Below, piece after piece: positions 16,263 to 25,400 of a DNA stretch of 64,000 nucleotides. This stretch comes from Actinokineospora bangkokensis. GTDB lineage: Bacteria > Actinomycetota > Actinomycetes > Mycobacteriales > Pseudonocardiaceae. The position numbers and the translations under genes were made by a program. A model generated the notes under the pieces. The model was not told where the DNA came from. It was given only the letters and a program-made list of their open reading frames with translations, and ran no database searches. Position 1 is the first letter of the stretch. Each line of letters opens with the position of its first letter. The stretch spans positions 554,351 to 618,350 of the forward strand of contig NZ_MKQR01000026.1 of the NCBI RefSeq assembly GCF_001940455.1. The letters are read 5' to 3'.

Positions 16263-17437
16263 CGGACCACCCGGGCGAGGACGTCGACCACGCGCTCCTG
16301 CTGCGCCGGGGTGATCTCGGCGAACAGCGGCAGCGACAGCAGCTCGCCCGCGGTCTTCTCCGCCACCGGGAACGACCCGGTGGCCAGGTCGGGGAAGGCG
16401 CCGGTGCGGTGCACGGGCACGGGGTAGTGGATGCCCGCGCCGATGCCCTCGGCGTGCAGGCCCGCGAGCACCCGGTCGCGGTCGGGCACGCGCACGACGT
16501 AGAGGTGCCACACCGGCTCGTTGCCGTCGAGCACCACCGGGCGGACCACTGCGGGCAGCTCCGCCAGCAGCGCGTCGTAGCGGGCGGCGGCCTCACGGCG
16601 AGCCGCGTTCCACCCCGCGAGCCGGGCGAGCTTGGCGCGCAGCACCACGGCCTGCAGGGTGTCCATGCGGCTGTTGAAGCCGAGCACGGGGTGCTCGTAC
16701 TTGCGCGGCGACCCGTGCTCGCGCAGCAGCCGCACCCGGGCGGCGAGGTCGTCGTCGTCGGTCATGATGCCGCCCGCGTCGCCGTAGGCGCCCAGGTTCT
16801 TGCCCGGGTAGAAGCTGGTCGCGGCGATGTCGCCGAGCGACCCGGCGACCCGGCCGTGCCGCTTGGCGCCCTGGGACTGGGCGGAGTCCTCCACCACGGC
16901 CGCGCCCACCCGCTCGGCGATGGGGCGCACCAGCTCCACCGGCGCGGTCTGGCCGTAGAGGTGCACCGGCAGCACCGCCCTGGTGCGCGGGCCGACGACG
17001 GCGTCGAGCTGGTCGACGTCCATCAGCAGGGTGTCCTCGGCGCAGTCCACCAGCACCGGGGTGGCGCCCGCGCGGGCCACGGCCTCGGCGGTGGCGATGA
17101 AGGTGTTGGCGGGCAGCACGCACTCGTCGCCGGGGCCCACGCCCAGCGCGCGCAGGGCCAGCTCGATGGCGTCGGTGCCGTTGCCGACGCCCACGCAGTG
17201 CCGGACCCCGCTGAACGCGGCGAACTCGGCCTCGAACGCGCCCACCGCCGGGCCGCCGATGAACGCGGTCTTGGCCAGCACCTCGGCCCAACCCGCGGCC
17301 ACCTCGTCGGCGACCGCGGCGTGCTGGGCGGCCAGGTCCACCAGCGGCACCGGTTGGTGGGTGGGGGGATTCGGCGGGGCCGGGTGGGCGGGCGAATTCG
17401 GGGGGGCCGGGTGGGTGGGAGAATTCGGCACCGTCAT
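16259..17437 (-). CDS. DegT/DnrJ/EryC1 sugar aminotransferase with repeat N-terminus
   Basis: A PLP-dependent aminotransferase of 392 residues that makes an amino sugar from a keto sugar nucleotide. The family motifs are GNGTDAIELALRALGVGPGDE, PANTFIATAEAV, VVEDSAQSQGA and the PLP lysine in SFYPGKNLGAYGD (Lys213). The partner acetyltransferase downstream is WbpD-like, so the WbpE/FdtB group is plausible. Oddity: residues 4-28 are a 9-residue tandem repeat (NSPTHPAPP, NSPAHPAPP, NPPTHQP) encoded by 27-bp DNA repeats. A later start would need a codon inside the conserved VPLVDLAAQHA region, so this ATG is kept. It overlaps the next gene upstream by 4 bp. Confidence 0.88.
   Translation of the reverse strand: MTVPNSPTHPAPPNSPAHPAPPNPPTHQPVPLVDLAAQHAAVADEVAAGWAEVLAKTAFIGGPAVGAFEAEFAAFSGVRHCVGVGNGTDAIELALRALGVGPGDECVLPANTFIATAEAVARAGATPVLVDCAEDTLLMDVDQLDAVVGPRTRAVLPVHLYGQTAPVELVRPIAERVGAAVVEDSAQSQGAKRHGRVAGSLGDIAATSFYPGKNLGAYGDAGGIMTDDDDLAARVRLLREHGSPRKYEHPVLGFNSRMDTLQAVVLRAKLARLAGWNAARREAAARYDALLAELPAVVRPVVLDGNEPVWHLYVVRVPDRDRVLAGLHAEGIGAGIHYPVPVHRTGAFPDLATGSFPVAEKTAGELLSLPLFAEITPAQQERVVDVLARVVR
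17348..17425 (-). repeat. 27-bp tandem repeat inside the aminotransferase start
   Basis: About three copies of a 27-bp unit built around GAATTCGG and GGGCCGGGTGGG. The unit is a multiple of three, so copy-number change would lengthen or shorten the N-terminus without breaking the frame. Confidence 0.6.
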
Positions 17438-18687
17438 GACGGCTTCCTCTCGTGGAGCTTGGCCAACTGCTGCTTGGAGTTGGCGTCGTCGGTGGCGTGG
17501 CTGCCGCGCCACCTGGCGAGCTTGCGGGTGACCTTGTACTCCAGCACCCCGCGCGCCGTCCTGGCCGCGTCGAGGGCCCGGACCTGCCGCGACGGGCGGT
17601 GGGACAGGGCGTGGGCGTACTCGTCGAGGACGATCCCGGCGGCGCGGTGCAGGCTGAACCGGGAGTCGACGAGCTTGTGCCCCCACTCCCCGAGCCGCAC
17701 CCGGGCCTCGGCGGAGCCGACGAGCACCCGCAGCGCCTCGGCCAGCGCGGGCACGCCCGCGCCCCGGCTGCCGGGGCCCAGGCCGAAGAACCCGTCGCGC
17801 AGGAACAGGTCCGCGCTGGACTCGTCGAGCAGCTCGCTGAACCCGTCCTCCCCGACGACCACCAGCGGCTTGCCGAAGGCCATGCCGCGCAGCGCCGAGC
17901 TGCCCATGCCCACCACGACGTCGGCGGCGGCGTAGGCCGGGCGCGGGTCGGCCAGCTCGCCCGCGAGGACGACGACCCGCCTGCCCGCGCGCGCGTCCGC
18001 CGCGGCCGCGGCGGCGGCGACCTGGTCGCGGGCCGGGCCGTCCCCGGCGATGACGAGCTGCACGGGGGTGCCGGTGGCGTTGAGGGCGCCGACGGCGGCG
18101 CAGGAGGCCAGCAGGCTCTCCAGCTTGAGGTCCGGGACGAGCCTGCTCACCACGGCCACCAGCGGCAGGTGCGGGTCGAGCCCGTGCTCGGCGCGGAAGC
18201 CCGCGGTGTCGACGGCCCCGGGGTGGTCCTGCTCGGTGTCGACGGGCGGTTCCAGCAGGGTGACCCTGGCGTGCCCGGCGGCCCGCGCGGCCGCCGCGAT
18301 CTGCTCGGTGCCCACCATCAGCGGGACGGACTTGGGGAAGAAGGGCACCACCGACATCGACATGACGGTGGCGACGGTGGCGTACCCGGCGGTGGCGGCG
18401 GTCAGCGCCTCGACGGCGGGCGGCCACTCGAACCCGTGCACGACGTCGACCCCGCCGCTGGTGGCCAGCGCGTGCAGCGCCCGCACCACCCGCTTCGACG
18501 GCCGCCCGCGCTCCAGCGGCAGCTCGAAGTGCGGCAGCCCCAGCGCCCGCACCCGCGCCACCAGCGGCCCCGGCTCGGACACCACCAGCACCTCGTGCCC
18601 GGCGTCGCGCACCGCCCCCGCGATCTGCACCGCGTTGATCTGCGACCCGCCCAGCTCCATGGCGTGCGGGTAGACGATGACCTTCAC
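17434..18687 (-). CDS. Glycosyltransferase family 4
   Basis: The 417-residue GT-B protein starts KVIVYPHAMELGGSQINAVQ, with the GGSQ loop common in family 4. The donor half has VAVVSRLVPDLKLESLL, LVIAGDGPARDQV and the late DVVVGMGSSALRGMAFGKPLVV, which replaces the usual EX7E, so the catalytic glutamates are partly degenerate. The C-terminal 60 residues are basic and may contact the membrane. It is translationally coupled on both sides (4-bp overlaps), inside the run acyltransferase - glycosyltransferase - aminotransferase - acetyltransferase. Confidence 0.83.
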   Translation of the reverse strand: MKVIVYPHAMELGGSQINAVQIAGAVRDAGHEVLVVSEPGPLVARVRALGLPHFELPLERGRPSKRVVRALHALATSGGVDVVHGFEWPPAVEALTAATAGYATVATVMSMSVVPFFPKSVPLMVGTEQIAAAARAAGHARVTLLEPPVDTEQDHPGAVDTAGFRAEHGLDPHLPLVAVVSRLVPDLKLESLLASCAAVGALNATGTPVQLVIAGDGPARDQVAAAAAAADARAGRRVVVLAGELADPRPAYAAADVVVGMGSSALRGMAFGKPLVVVGEDGFSELLDESSADLFLRDGFFGLGPGSRGAGVPALAEALRVLVGSAEARVRLGEWGHKLVDSRFSLHRAAGIVLDEYAHALSHRPSRQVRALDAARTARGVLEYKVTRKLARWRGSHATDDANSKQQLAKLHERKPS

Positions 18688-19319
18688 CGCAGCCTCCGCG
18701 CGGGGTTGCCCACCCAGGTCTCCCCGGCGGGGACGTCGTGCAGCAGGACCGACCCCATCCCCACGACGGCGCCCTCCCCGACGGTCCGGTACTCGCGCAC
18801 CAGGGCGCCCTGCCCCAGGTAGGCGCCGCGCAGCAACCGCACCCCGCCGCCCAGCGCGACCCGACCGGCGAGGGTCACGTGGTCACCGACCTCGCAGTCG
18901 TGGGTGACCAGCCCGTGCGGCATGGCGATGACGTGCGCGCCGATCGCGACCGGCGCGGTGACGACCACGCCCGCCAGCAGGACGGTGCCGCGCCCGATCT
19001 CGGTGCCGGGAGCCACGGTGGCCGCGGGGTGCACCAGCCGCGCCCAGCGCTCGTCGGCCAACCCCAGCCGCTCCACGACCGCCTGCCGGGCGCCGAGCCG
19101 GGCCACCGAGGCGATGCACGCCAGCACCCCGGCGTCCGGGTGCTCGTGCACCAGCTCGGTACCGCCGAGCACCGGCACCCCGTCGAGGTCGTGCCCGTGC
19201 CGCTCGGGGTTGTCGTCGAGCACGCCGACGACCTTGACGTCGTCGACCGAGCGGGCGGCGGCGATCACCTCGCGCGCCAGCCCCCCGGCGCCGAGCAGCA
19301 GCAGGGGCCGCGTGCTCAC
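18684..19319 (-). CDS. PglD/NeuD-type sugar acyltransferase
   Basis: The 211-residue protein has an N-terminal Rossmann-like domain (LLLLGAGGLAREVIAAARS, residues 5-23) for the UDP-sugar and a C-terminal left-handed beta-helix with hexapeptides (VHPAATVAPGTEIGRGTVLL, IGAHVIAMPHGLVTHDCEVG, LGGGVRLLRGAYLGQGALV). The catalytic His of this family sits in MPHGLVTHDC. PglD-like enzymes acetylate the 4-amino group of a UDP-amino sugar. The 4-bp overlap with the DegT gene upstream suggests they act in sequence. The classic 4,6-dehydratase partner (PglF) is not visible in this window. Confidence 0.85.
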   Translation of the reverse strand: MSTRPLLLLGAGGLAREVIAAARSVDDVKVVGVLDDNPERHGHDLDGVPVLGGTELVHEHPDAGVLACIASVARLGARQAVVERLGLADERWARLVHPAATVAPGTEIGRGTVLLAGVVVTAPVAIGAHVIAMPHGLVTHDCEVGDHVTLAGRVALGGGVRLLRGAYLGQGALVREYRTVGEGAVVGMGSVLLHDVPAGETWVGNPARRLR

Positions 19320-20434
19320 GCCCGCACCGCGACCGCGAGCGACCTGACGACGTGCTGCTGCTCGTCCTCGGTGAGGTCGTGGTGCACCGGCAGGATCAGC
19401 GACCGCGCGGTCAGGTGCTCGGTCACCGGCAGCTCCGGCGCGCCGTCCCCGGCGTACGCGGGCTCCAGGTGCGCGGCCATGATCCCGCGCCGCGCCGACA
19501 CCCCCGCCTCCGCCAACCCGGCCAGCACCGCGTTGCGCTCGGGCATCCCGTCGCCCAGCAGCACCCAGAACGACTGGTAGTTGGTCGTGCCGTGCGCCGG
19601 GTCGGTGACCGCCCGCACCCCGGGCACCTCCGCCAGCAGCTCGTGGTAGCGCGCCGCCAGCTCCCGCCTGCGCTCGACGATCCCGTCCAACCTGCCCAGC
19701 TGCACCAGCCCCATCGCGGCCTGGATGTCGGTCATCCGGTAGTTGAACCCGGTCTCCAGGTAGTCCTCCAGCACCGGCCCCTTCGCCGCGTGCCGCTGCG
19801 CCGCCGACATCGACATGCCGTGCTCGCGCAACCGCCGCAGCCGCGCCCCCAGCTCGGGGTCGTCGGTGGTGACCATCCCGCCCTCACCGGTCGTGATCAG
19901 CTTGCGCGGGTGGAACGACCACGCCGCCAGGTGCACCCCGGCCCCCACCGGCGCACCGTGCAGAGTGGACCCGGCGGCGCACGCCGCGTCCTCCACGACC
20001 GGCACGTCCCCGATGGACGCCCGCACCTCCGCGACGTCAGCGGGCACCCCGCCCTGGTGCACCACGATGACCGCCTTGGTGGCGGGCGTGAGCACGGCCT
20101 TGACCGTCGCCCCCGTGACGTTGCCGGTCGTGGGGTCCACATCCGCGAACACCGGTGTCGCCCCGCAGTACCGCACGGCGTTGGCGGTCGCGATGAAGGA
20201 GAACGACGGCACCACCACCTCGTCCCCCGGCCCGACCCCCAGCACGTGCAGCGCGAGGTGCAACCCGGTGGTGCACGAGGACACCGCCACCGCGTCCGCC
20301 GCCTGCACCCGCTCGGCGAACCGCCCCTCGAACTCCGCCACCCGCGGCCCCTGGGCCACCCACCCCGACCGCACCACCTCGGCGACGGCGGCGGCCTCCT
20401 CCTCCCCGAGCAACGGGCGCATGACTGGGATCAC
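19316..20434 (-). CDS. DegT/DnrJ/EryC1 aminotransferase (PglE-like)
   Basis: A 372-residue PLP aminotransferase. It opens IPVMRPLLGEEEAAAVAEVVRSGWVAQGP, with SSCTTGLHLALHVLGVGPGDEV, VPSFSFIATANAV, VEDAACAAGS and the PLP lysine in SFHPRKLITTGEGG (Lys178). SFHPRK and GEGG are typical of the PglE/ArnB branch. With the PglD-like protein downstream it could build a 4-acylamino sugar. It is the first gene of a five-gene overlapping run (20434 to 15705). The 808-bp upstream gap holds two palindromic elements. Confidence 0.9.
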   Translation of the reverse strand: MIPVMRPLLGEEEAAAVAEVVRSGWVAQGPRVAEFEGRFAERVQAADAVAVSSCTTGLHLALHVLGVGPGDEVVVPSFSFIATANAVRYCGATPVFADVDPTTGNVTGATVKAVLTPATKAVIVVHQGGVPADVAEVRASIGDVPVVEDAACAAGSTLHGAPVGAGVHLAAWSFHPRKLITTGEGGMVTTDDPELGARLRRLREHGMSMSAAQRHAAKGPVLEDYLETGFNYRMTDIQAAMGLVQLGRLDGIVERRRELAARYHELLAEVPGVRAVTDPAHGTTNYQSFWVLLGDGMPERNAVLAGLAEAGVSARRGIMAAHLEPAYAGDGAPELPVTEHLTARSLILPVHHDLTEDEQQHVVRSLAVAVRA

Positions 20435-20628
20435 AGGGTCCTCCTAGACTGGTGCGAGACCGCCGCGCAGACCGGCGACTCACCCGGGTCATCGGATTTG
20501 GCCCGTCGAACGTTGCACGCTGCCCCCCTTCCTCCCGCTGCGCTCTGCCTTCCGCTGCGCGGGGCTTGGCCGGCTGCGCCGGTTCTTCGCTGCGCGAGGC
20601 TCTGGACAAGCGGGGGCTTGGGTGGTGG

Positions 20629-20776
20629 GCCCGGTTGGGTGGATCCGCTTGGTCGGGGCCCCTATGACGATCATGTGCTGTCGGGCGGGAAAAGGCGGGC
20701 TGAAAAGATGCCCGCCCGTCCCGTTTGGGTAGCACATGATCGTCACCCCCGACCAAGCGAATCCACCCAACCGGGC
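20629..20776. repeat. Long palindromic intergenic element, copy A
   Basis: Outer 30-bp arms 20629-20658 and 20747-20776 are complementary with one mismatch; each contains GGTTGGGTGGAT or its complement. Inner arms ACGATCATGTGCT (20667-20679) and AGCACATGATCGT (20731-20743) pair perfectly. A GGGCGGG/CCCGCCC hairpin lies in the centre. The whole element is nearly identical to the reverse complement of copy C, and similarity runs on past the outer arm (GCCCACCACCC). No coding sequence is evident. Confidence 0.9.
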
Positions 20777-21035
20777 AGGACCTGCCGCCCAGGCTCGGCT
20801 TCTCGGGGTGGTCGCCTTGGTGCCCTCGTCATGCACGCTGGCGCGGGGGTAACCCGGGCAAGGGGACCCCTGTTTTCAACGTTACCGGCGGGGACCGACA
20901 AAACTCGATCCCCGCGGACGGGCTGTGGACAACTCGGGCTGGCCGGCTCACGCCGCCAGACACGCGCCTTCCCGCTTCTCCTTCTTTGCCCACGGCGCAA
21001 CCACTTACGCAGCGGGAAGCCCGGCTTCGGACATG

Positions 21036-21184
21036 CTCGATGCGGCGGACTTGTTTGGGTGGGGAAGGCGATCATGAGCTACCCTGTCACGGGTTGAGCG
21101 GGGCTCTTTTCGCCCCAGCTTTTCCCGCTCTCTCAGCTCATGATCGCCGTAGGGGCCCCACCCAAACAGGTCCACCGCATCGAG
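21036..21184. repeat. Long palindromic intergenic element, copy B (divergent subtype)
   Basis: Outer 29-bp arms 21036-21064 and 21156-21184 pair with two mismatches, and inner arms GGCGATCATGAGCT (21067-21080) and its complement (21135-21148) pair perfectly. Length, arm spacing, the ATCATG inner arm, the CTTTTCCCGC central tract and the string ATCGCCGTAGGGGCCCC match copy C, but the outer arms have a different sequence. It is therefore a second subtype of the same family. Confidence 0.85.
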
Positions 21185-21242
21185 CCCGCCACAAAACGAC
21201 CGGGCTTTCACGAGCCGAAGCCGCAGGCGAGGCAACCACCGA

Positions 21243-22409
21243 TCACGAGTGGACCGGAACCCACCCCAACCGCCCAGCGAACTCCCGCGCCCGCTCCGCC
21301 CAGGAATGCCGTCGAGCGACCTCCCGCCGCAACCCGCGCTCCCGTGTGGACCGAGCCGCTTCCTCCACCCGCGCGGCGAACTCCGCGGGCGTGCGCGCCA
21401 GCAGCACGTCCGCGCCCTCCGCCACCAACCGCTGGTGCGCGGGCAGGTCCGTGCCCACCACCGGCAGTTCGGCGGCCAGGTACTCCAGCGTCTTCAGGGG
21501 GAAGGACGCGCGGTTGAACTCCGTGTCCGCGTAGGGGCACAGGCCGACGTCGAAGGCGGCGAGCCAGCCCGGGAGCTCCTCGAACGGGACCGGTCCCACG
21601 GCGTGCACGTTCGCGCGGGCCAGCAGGACGCGCAGGCGCTGGGGTTCCCAGGCGGGGTCGCGGGGGCCGACCAGGACGAGGCCGACGCCGGAGTCGGCGA
21701 CGGCTTCCAGGAGGGAGATCTCGATGCGGGCCGACAGCTGGCCGACCAGTCCGGCGACCACGGTGGGGAAGCCCGGGGGCAGGTCGCGGGGGGTGGCGCC
21801 CGCGTAGGCGTCCGGGTCGCAGCCGTTGGGGAGTTCGTGGGCGGTGGCGCCGAGGTCGGACCAGCGGCGGGCGAGTTCGGGGCCCACGGCGAAGACCACG
21901 TCGGCGGCGGTCAGGGCGCGGCGCTCCTCGGCCAGCAGGCGGGCGGTGTCCTGGTTCATCAGGCGCGCGCCCGCCACCCAGTCGTCGGTGCCGTAGAGGA
22001 CGTTGCGGGTGTCGGGGCCCCAGTGGCCGAGCACGTCGTCGAAGGAGCAGGCGATGACGGCGTCGGGGGTGCGGCCGAGGGTGCGCAGGGCGGCGCGGAC
22101 CTGGGCGCGGACCAGGGGCCAGGTGGTGCCGCGGATGCCGGGGCGGGTCAGGCCGGGGAGGGCGACCGGGGTCAGCCGGTGCAGGCCCGGCCCGATGTCG
22201 CGCAGGGCCGGCTTCCACGGGCGGGCGCCGGGGGCGACGCCGCGGTAGCGGGCGGGGGTGGCCGGGGAGACGGGCGGGTCCACCCACAGGACGTCGGCGT
22301 GGGTGGTGAGCTGGTGGGCCAGGTGGCGCTCGGTGCCGCGCACGCCGTCGAACGTGACACCGGAGACGACCACCGCGAGCCGTCGTTCCTGCGTCGCCAT
22401 GGTGGTCAT
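21243..22409 (-). CDS. Glycosyltransferase (GT-B fold, TuaH-like)
   Basis: The 388-residue protein begins RLAVVVSGVTFDGVRGTERHLAHQL. The acceptor half contains DVLWVDPPVSP and the donor half VVAGLVGQLSARIEISLLEAVADSGVGLVLVGP, then LPGWLAAFDVGLCPYADTEFNRASFPLKTLEYLAAELPVVGTDLP, where the Pro-Leu-Lys-x-x-Glu segment occupies the nucleotide-binding position of GT-B enzymes. It resembles transferases of teichuronic acid and capsule loci. Its ATG is 22 bp downstream of the stop of the DUF4082 gene, on the same strand. Confidence 0.82.
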   Translation of the reverse strand: MTTMATQERRLAVVVSGVTFDGVRGTERHLAHQLTTHADVLWVDPPVSPATPARYRGVAPGARPWKPALRDIGPGLHRLTPVALPGLTRPGIRGTTWPLVRAQVRAALRTLGRTPDAVIACSFDDVLGHWGPDTRNVLYGTDDWVAGARLMNQDTARLLAEERRALTAADVVFAVGPELARRWSDLGATAHELPNGCDPDAYAGATPRDLPPGFPTVVAGLVGQLSARIEISLLEAVADSGVGLVLVGPRDPAWEPQRLRVLLARANVHAVGPVPFEELPGWLAAFDVGLCPYADTEFNRASFPLKTLEYLAAELPVVGTDLPAHQRLVAEGADVLLARTPAEFAARVEEAARSTRERGLRREVARRHSWAERAREFAGRLGWVPVHS

Positions 22410-22428
22410 CTCCGGTGTCTGGTCGGGA

Positions 22429-25400
22429 TTACTGGTTCTGGTCGAACAGCACGTCGACCCAGTAGTTGGCGCCGCCGTAGGAGCTGTTCGGGAAGCCCGA
22501 GCCCACGCGGTAGACGCCGTTGGGGTTCGAGCCCGCGGCCAGCGGGGGGCTGTTGACGCTGGTCCGGTTGAAGTAGCCGGAGTCGGCGGCGTAGCGGCCC
22601 ACGGTCGTGGTGTACGAAGCCACGTAGGTCTGGCCCGCGGTGATCGGCACCGGGGTGGCGAACAGCAGGGTCTGCCAGCCCGTCGCCGTCTCGCCCGCGA
22701 AGGTGCCCGTGGCCAGCTGGTTGCCCGCGGCGTCCCAGAGCGACCCGGTGTGCGTGCCGGTGTTCAGCGACCCCTTGTAGAAGCGCACGCCCTTGACGTA
22801 GCCGCCGGTGGCCGCGGTGAACCGGACCCCCAGCTCGTACGGGCTGGTGTCGTTGGCCGACTCCACGGTGGGCGTGGTGGCCGCGCTGAACAGCGAGCAC
22901 GGGCAGGTCGCCGTCGTCGTGGGCCAGATGTTCCACAGCGACGCCCCGGTCATGAGCACGCCGTTCGCGTCGGCGATGCGCATGCTGATCAGGTAGTACG
23001 ACCCGCCCACCATCGGCGCGCTCGGGGTGAACGTCACCGTCTTCTGGTCGGCGGAGATGGTCAGCGCGCCGCCCAGCTTCGCCCAGCCCGGGTCGGTCAT
23101 CGAGAACTGCGCCGAGCTGAGGTCCACCGGCTCGGAGAAGGTCATCGTGACCGGGGAGTTCAGCGGGACGTTGGTCGCGCTCTCGGCCGGGGTGCGGGAG
23201 ACGATCGTGGGCGGGGTGGTGTCGCCGTTGGCGCCCGCGGTCCACAGCACGTCGACCCAGTAGTTGGTGGCGTTGTAGGTGCCGGTGGGGAACCCGCCGC
23301 CCGCGCCGTACCGGTACAGGCCGTTGCCGCCGTAGGTGCCGTCCTTCACCGCGTGCAGGGACTGGTAGTCCGCGCTCTTGGAGAAGTACCCGCCGGTGGC
23401 GGCGTAGCGGCCGTTGGGGGCGTAGTACGACACGACGTAGGTGGTGTTGGCCTGCACGTTCACCGGGGAGGAGAACAGCAGGGTCTGCCAGCCGTTGGCC
23501 GTCTCGTTGGCGAAGGTGCCCGTGGCGAGCCGGTTGCCGGAGGCGTCCCACAGCGAGCCGGTGTGCGTGCCGGTGTTGGCGTCACCCTTGTAGAACTTCA
23601 CGCCGGTGACCTGGCCGCGCACGTCGAAGCGGACCTTGGTGCCCACCTCGATCGCGGACACGTCGTTGACCGACGCCGTGGCGGGCACGGCGAAGTCGTC
23701 CCACACCGAGCACGGGCAGGAGCTCGCCCGCGGGGTGCCGGTCTTGAACGAGAAGGTGTAGTTCTGCGGCGCGTTGCCCGCCAGGTCGTAGGCCCGGGTG
23801 GACACCGAGTAGCTGGTGCCGCCCGCCCAGTTCTGCGCGGGGGTGAACGTCACCGTCTTCTGGTCGCTGGACAGGCTCAGCGACCCGGAGACACCGCCGT
23901 TGGGCCCGTTGACCGCCACGACCGCCGACGACAGCGTGACCGGCTCGTCCCAGGTGACCGAGATGGGGGCGGTGAGGGTGACGCTGCCCTGGTTGTTGCC
24001 GGGCGAGGTGCTCGCCACCGCGGGCGGGCGGGTGTCCGGGCCGGGGTCGAGCGCGTAGACGACGTCGACCCAGTAGTTGGTGGCGCGGTAGCTGTCGGAC
24101 GGGAAACCCGAGGCGCCCACGCGGTAGACGCCGTTGGCGTCCCCGGCCACGCTCTGCTTCGCCGTCAGCGGCTCGACGCTGATCGGGGCCTTGGAGAAGT
24201 AGTCCTGGTCAGCGGCGTAGCGGCCGGTGTCGGTGTGGTACGAGGCGACGTAGGTGGTGCCGCCGGTGATCGCCACCGCGGTCGGGAAGGCCAGCGTCTG
24301 CCACCCCGTCGCGGTCTCGGCGCCGAAGGTGCCGGTCGCGAGCAGCTGGCCCGTGGCGCTCCACAGCGACCCGGTGTGCGTGCCGGAGTTGCCGGTGCCC
24401 TTGTAGAACTTCACGCCGCGGATGTAGCCGTCGGTCGCGGCGGTGAACTTCACGCCCAGCTCCACCGCGCTCACGTCGTTGGCCGCCGGGGTGGTGGGGA
24501 CGTCGGTGCTCGCCCAGATCGAGCACGGGCAGGTGCGGGTGTTGACGGTGACGGCGCGGCTGACGACGGCCGACAGGTTCGCCGAGTCGTCCACCGCGCG
24601 CACCCGCAGCGTGGCGGTGCCGGAGGCGGGCGGGGTGTAGGTGTAGTTCCAGGTGGTCGTGCCCGCGGTCCAGTTCGCCGCGTGCCAGGTGCTGCCGTCG
24701 ACGGAGACCTCGACGCCCGCGACCTTGCCCGCGGCGTCGCTCACCGAACCGCCGAAGGTGTAGGACTGGGCCACCGTGCCGTTGGTCGTCGAGTTGATCG
24801 CGACGGTCGGCGGCGCGGTGTCGGTGCTCGCGGAGGCCGCGACCAGGCCGGTGCCGGTGCGCAGGGTGCCCGCCTGCACGCCCATGTCCGCCATCAGGTT
24901 CACCGTGGCCTGCTGGATGCGGATGTCCGAGGTCGGCATGTCGGTGCGGAAGGCGTGCTCGTCGTCGAGCCCCCACGCCCACTGCACGGTGCCCGCGCCG
25001 AACACCAGCGCGCCCGAGGGCGCCCGGTACAGGGTCAGCGCGTGCGTCTTGGTGCCGGACTTGTAGACGTCGCCGTAGTTCTGCAGGACGTAGGAGCCGT
25101 CCATGGTCACCGTGGTCCGCGACAGCTGCGCCACGCCCGCGGGCTGCGCGCCGTTCTCCTCCACGGAGTTCCACTCGTAGCCCAGCGTGCCGGGCTGGAA
25201 GGTGTAGCTGCCGGAGGTCATCGTGGCCAGCGGGGTCCCGCGCCAGAGCCGCATCTTGCCGTAGGCGGCGGGCACGCTCAGCGAGTCGTCGCGGCGGCCG
25301 TTGACGGTGAACAGGTTGCCCAGCAGGGAGTTCTCCGGGCGGCCGCCGTCCGACGGCGGGCTGAACCGCGGGTCGCGCCAGGTGCCCGTCCACTGCGCCG

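Larger units (their letters stand above)
20435..21242. other. Intergenic region with two palindromic repeat elements
   Basis: 808 bp without a convincing gene, between two minus-strand genes. It holds palindromic elements A (20629-20776) and B (21036-21184). Short open frames across the elements are palindrome artefacts. The promoter of the 20434 gene should lie in the first 150 bp, but I cannot pick it with confidence. Confidence 0.7.

Noticed and set aside
20037-21075. Short open frames across palindromic elements A and B with similar peptides to those near 39900
   Set aside because: The shared peptides come from the repeated DNA itself and change frame between copies; a coding explanation is not supported.
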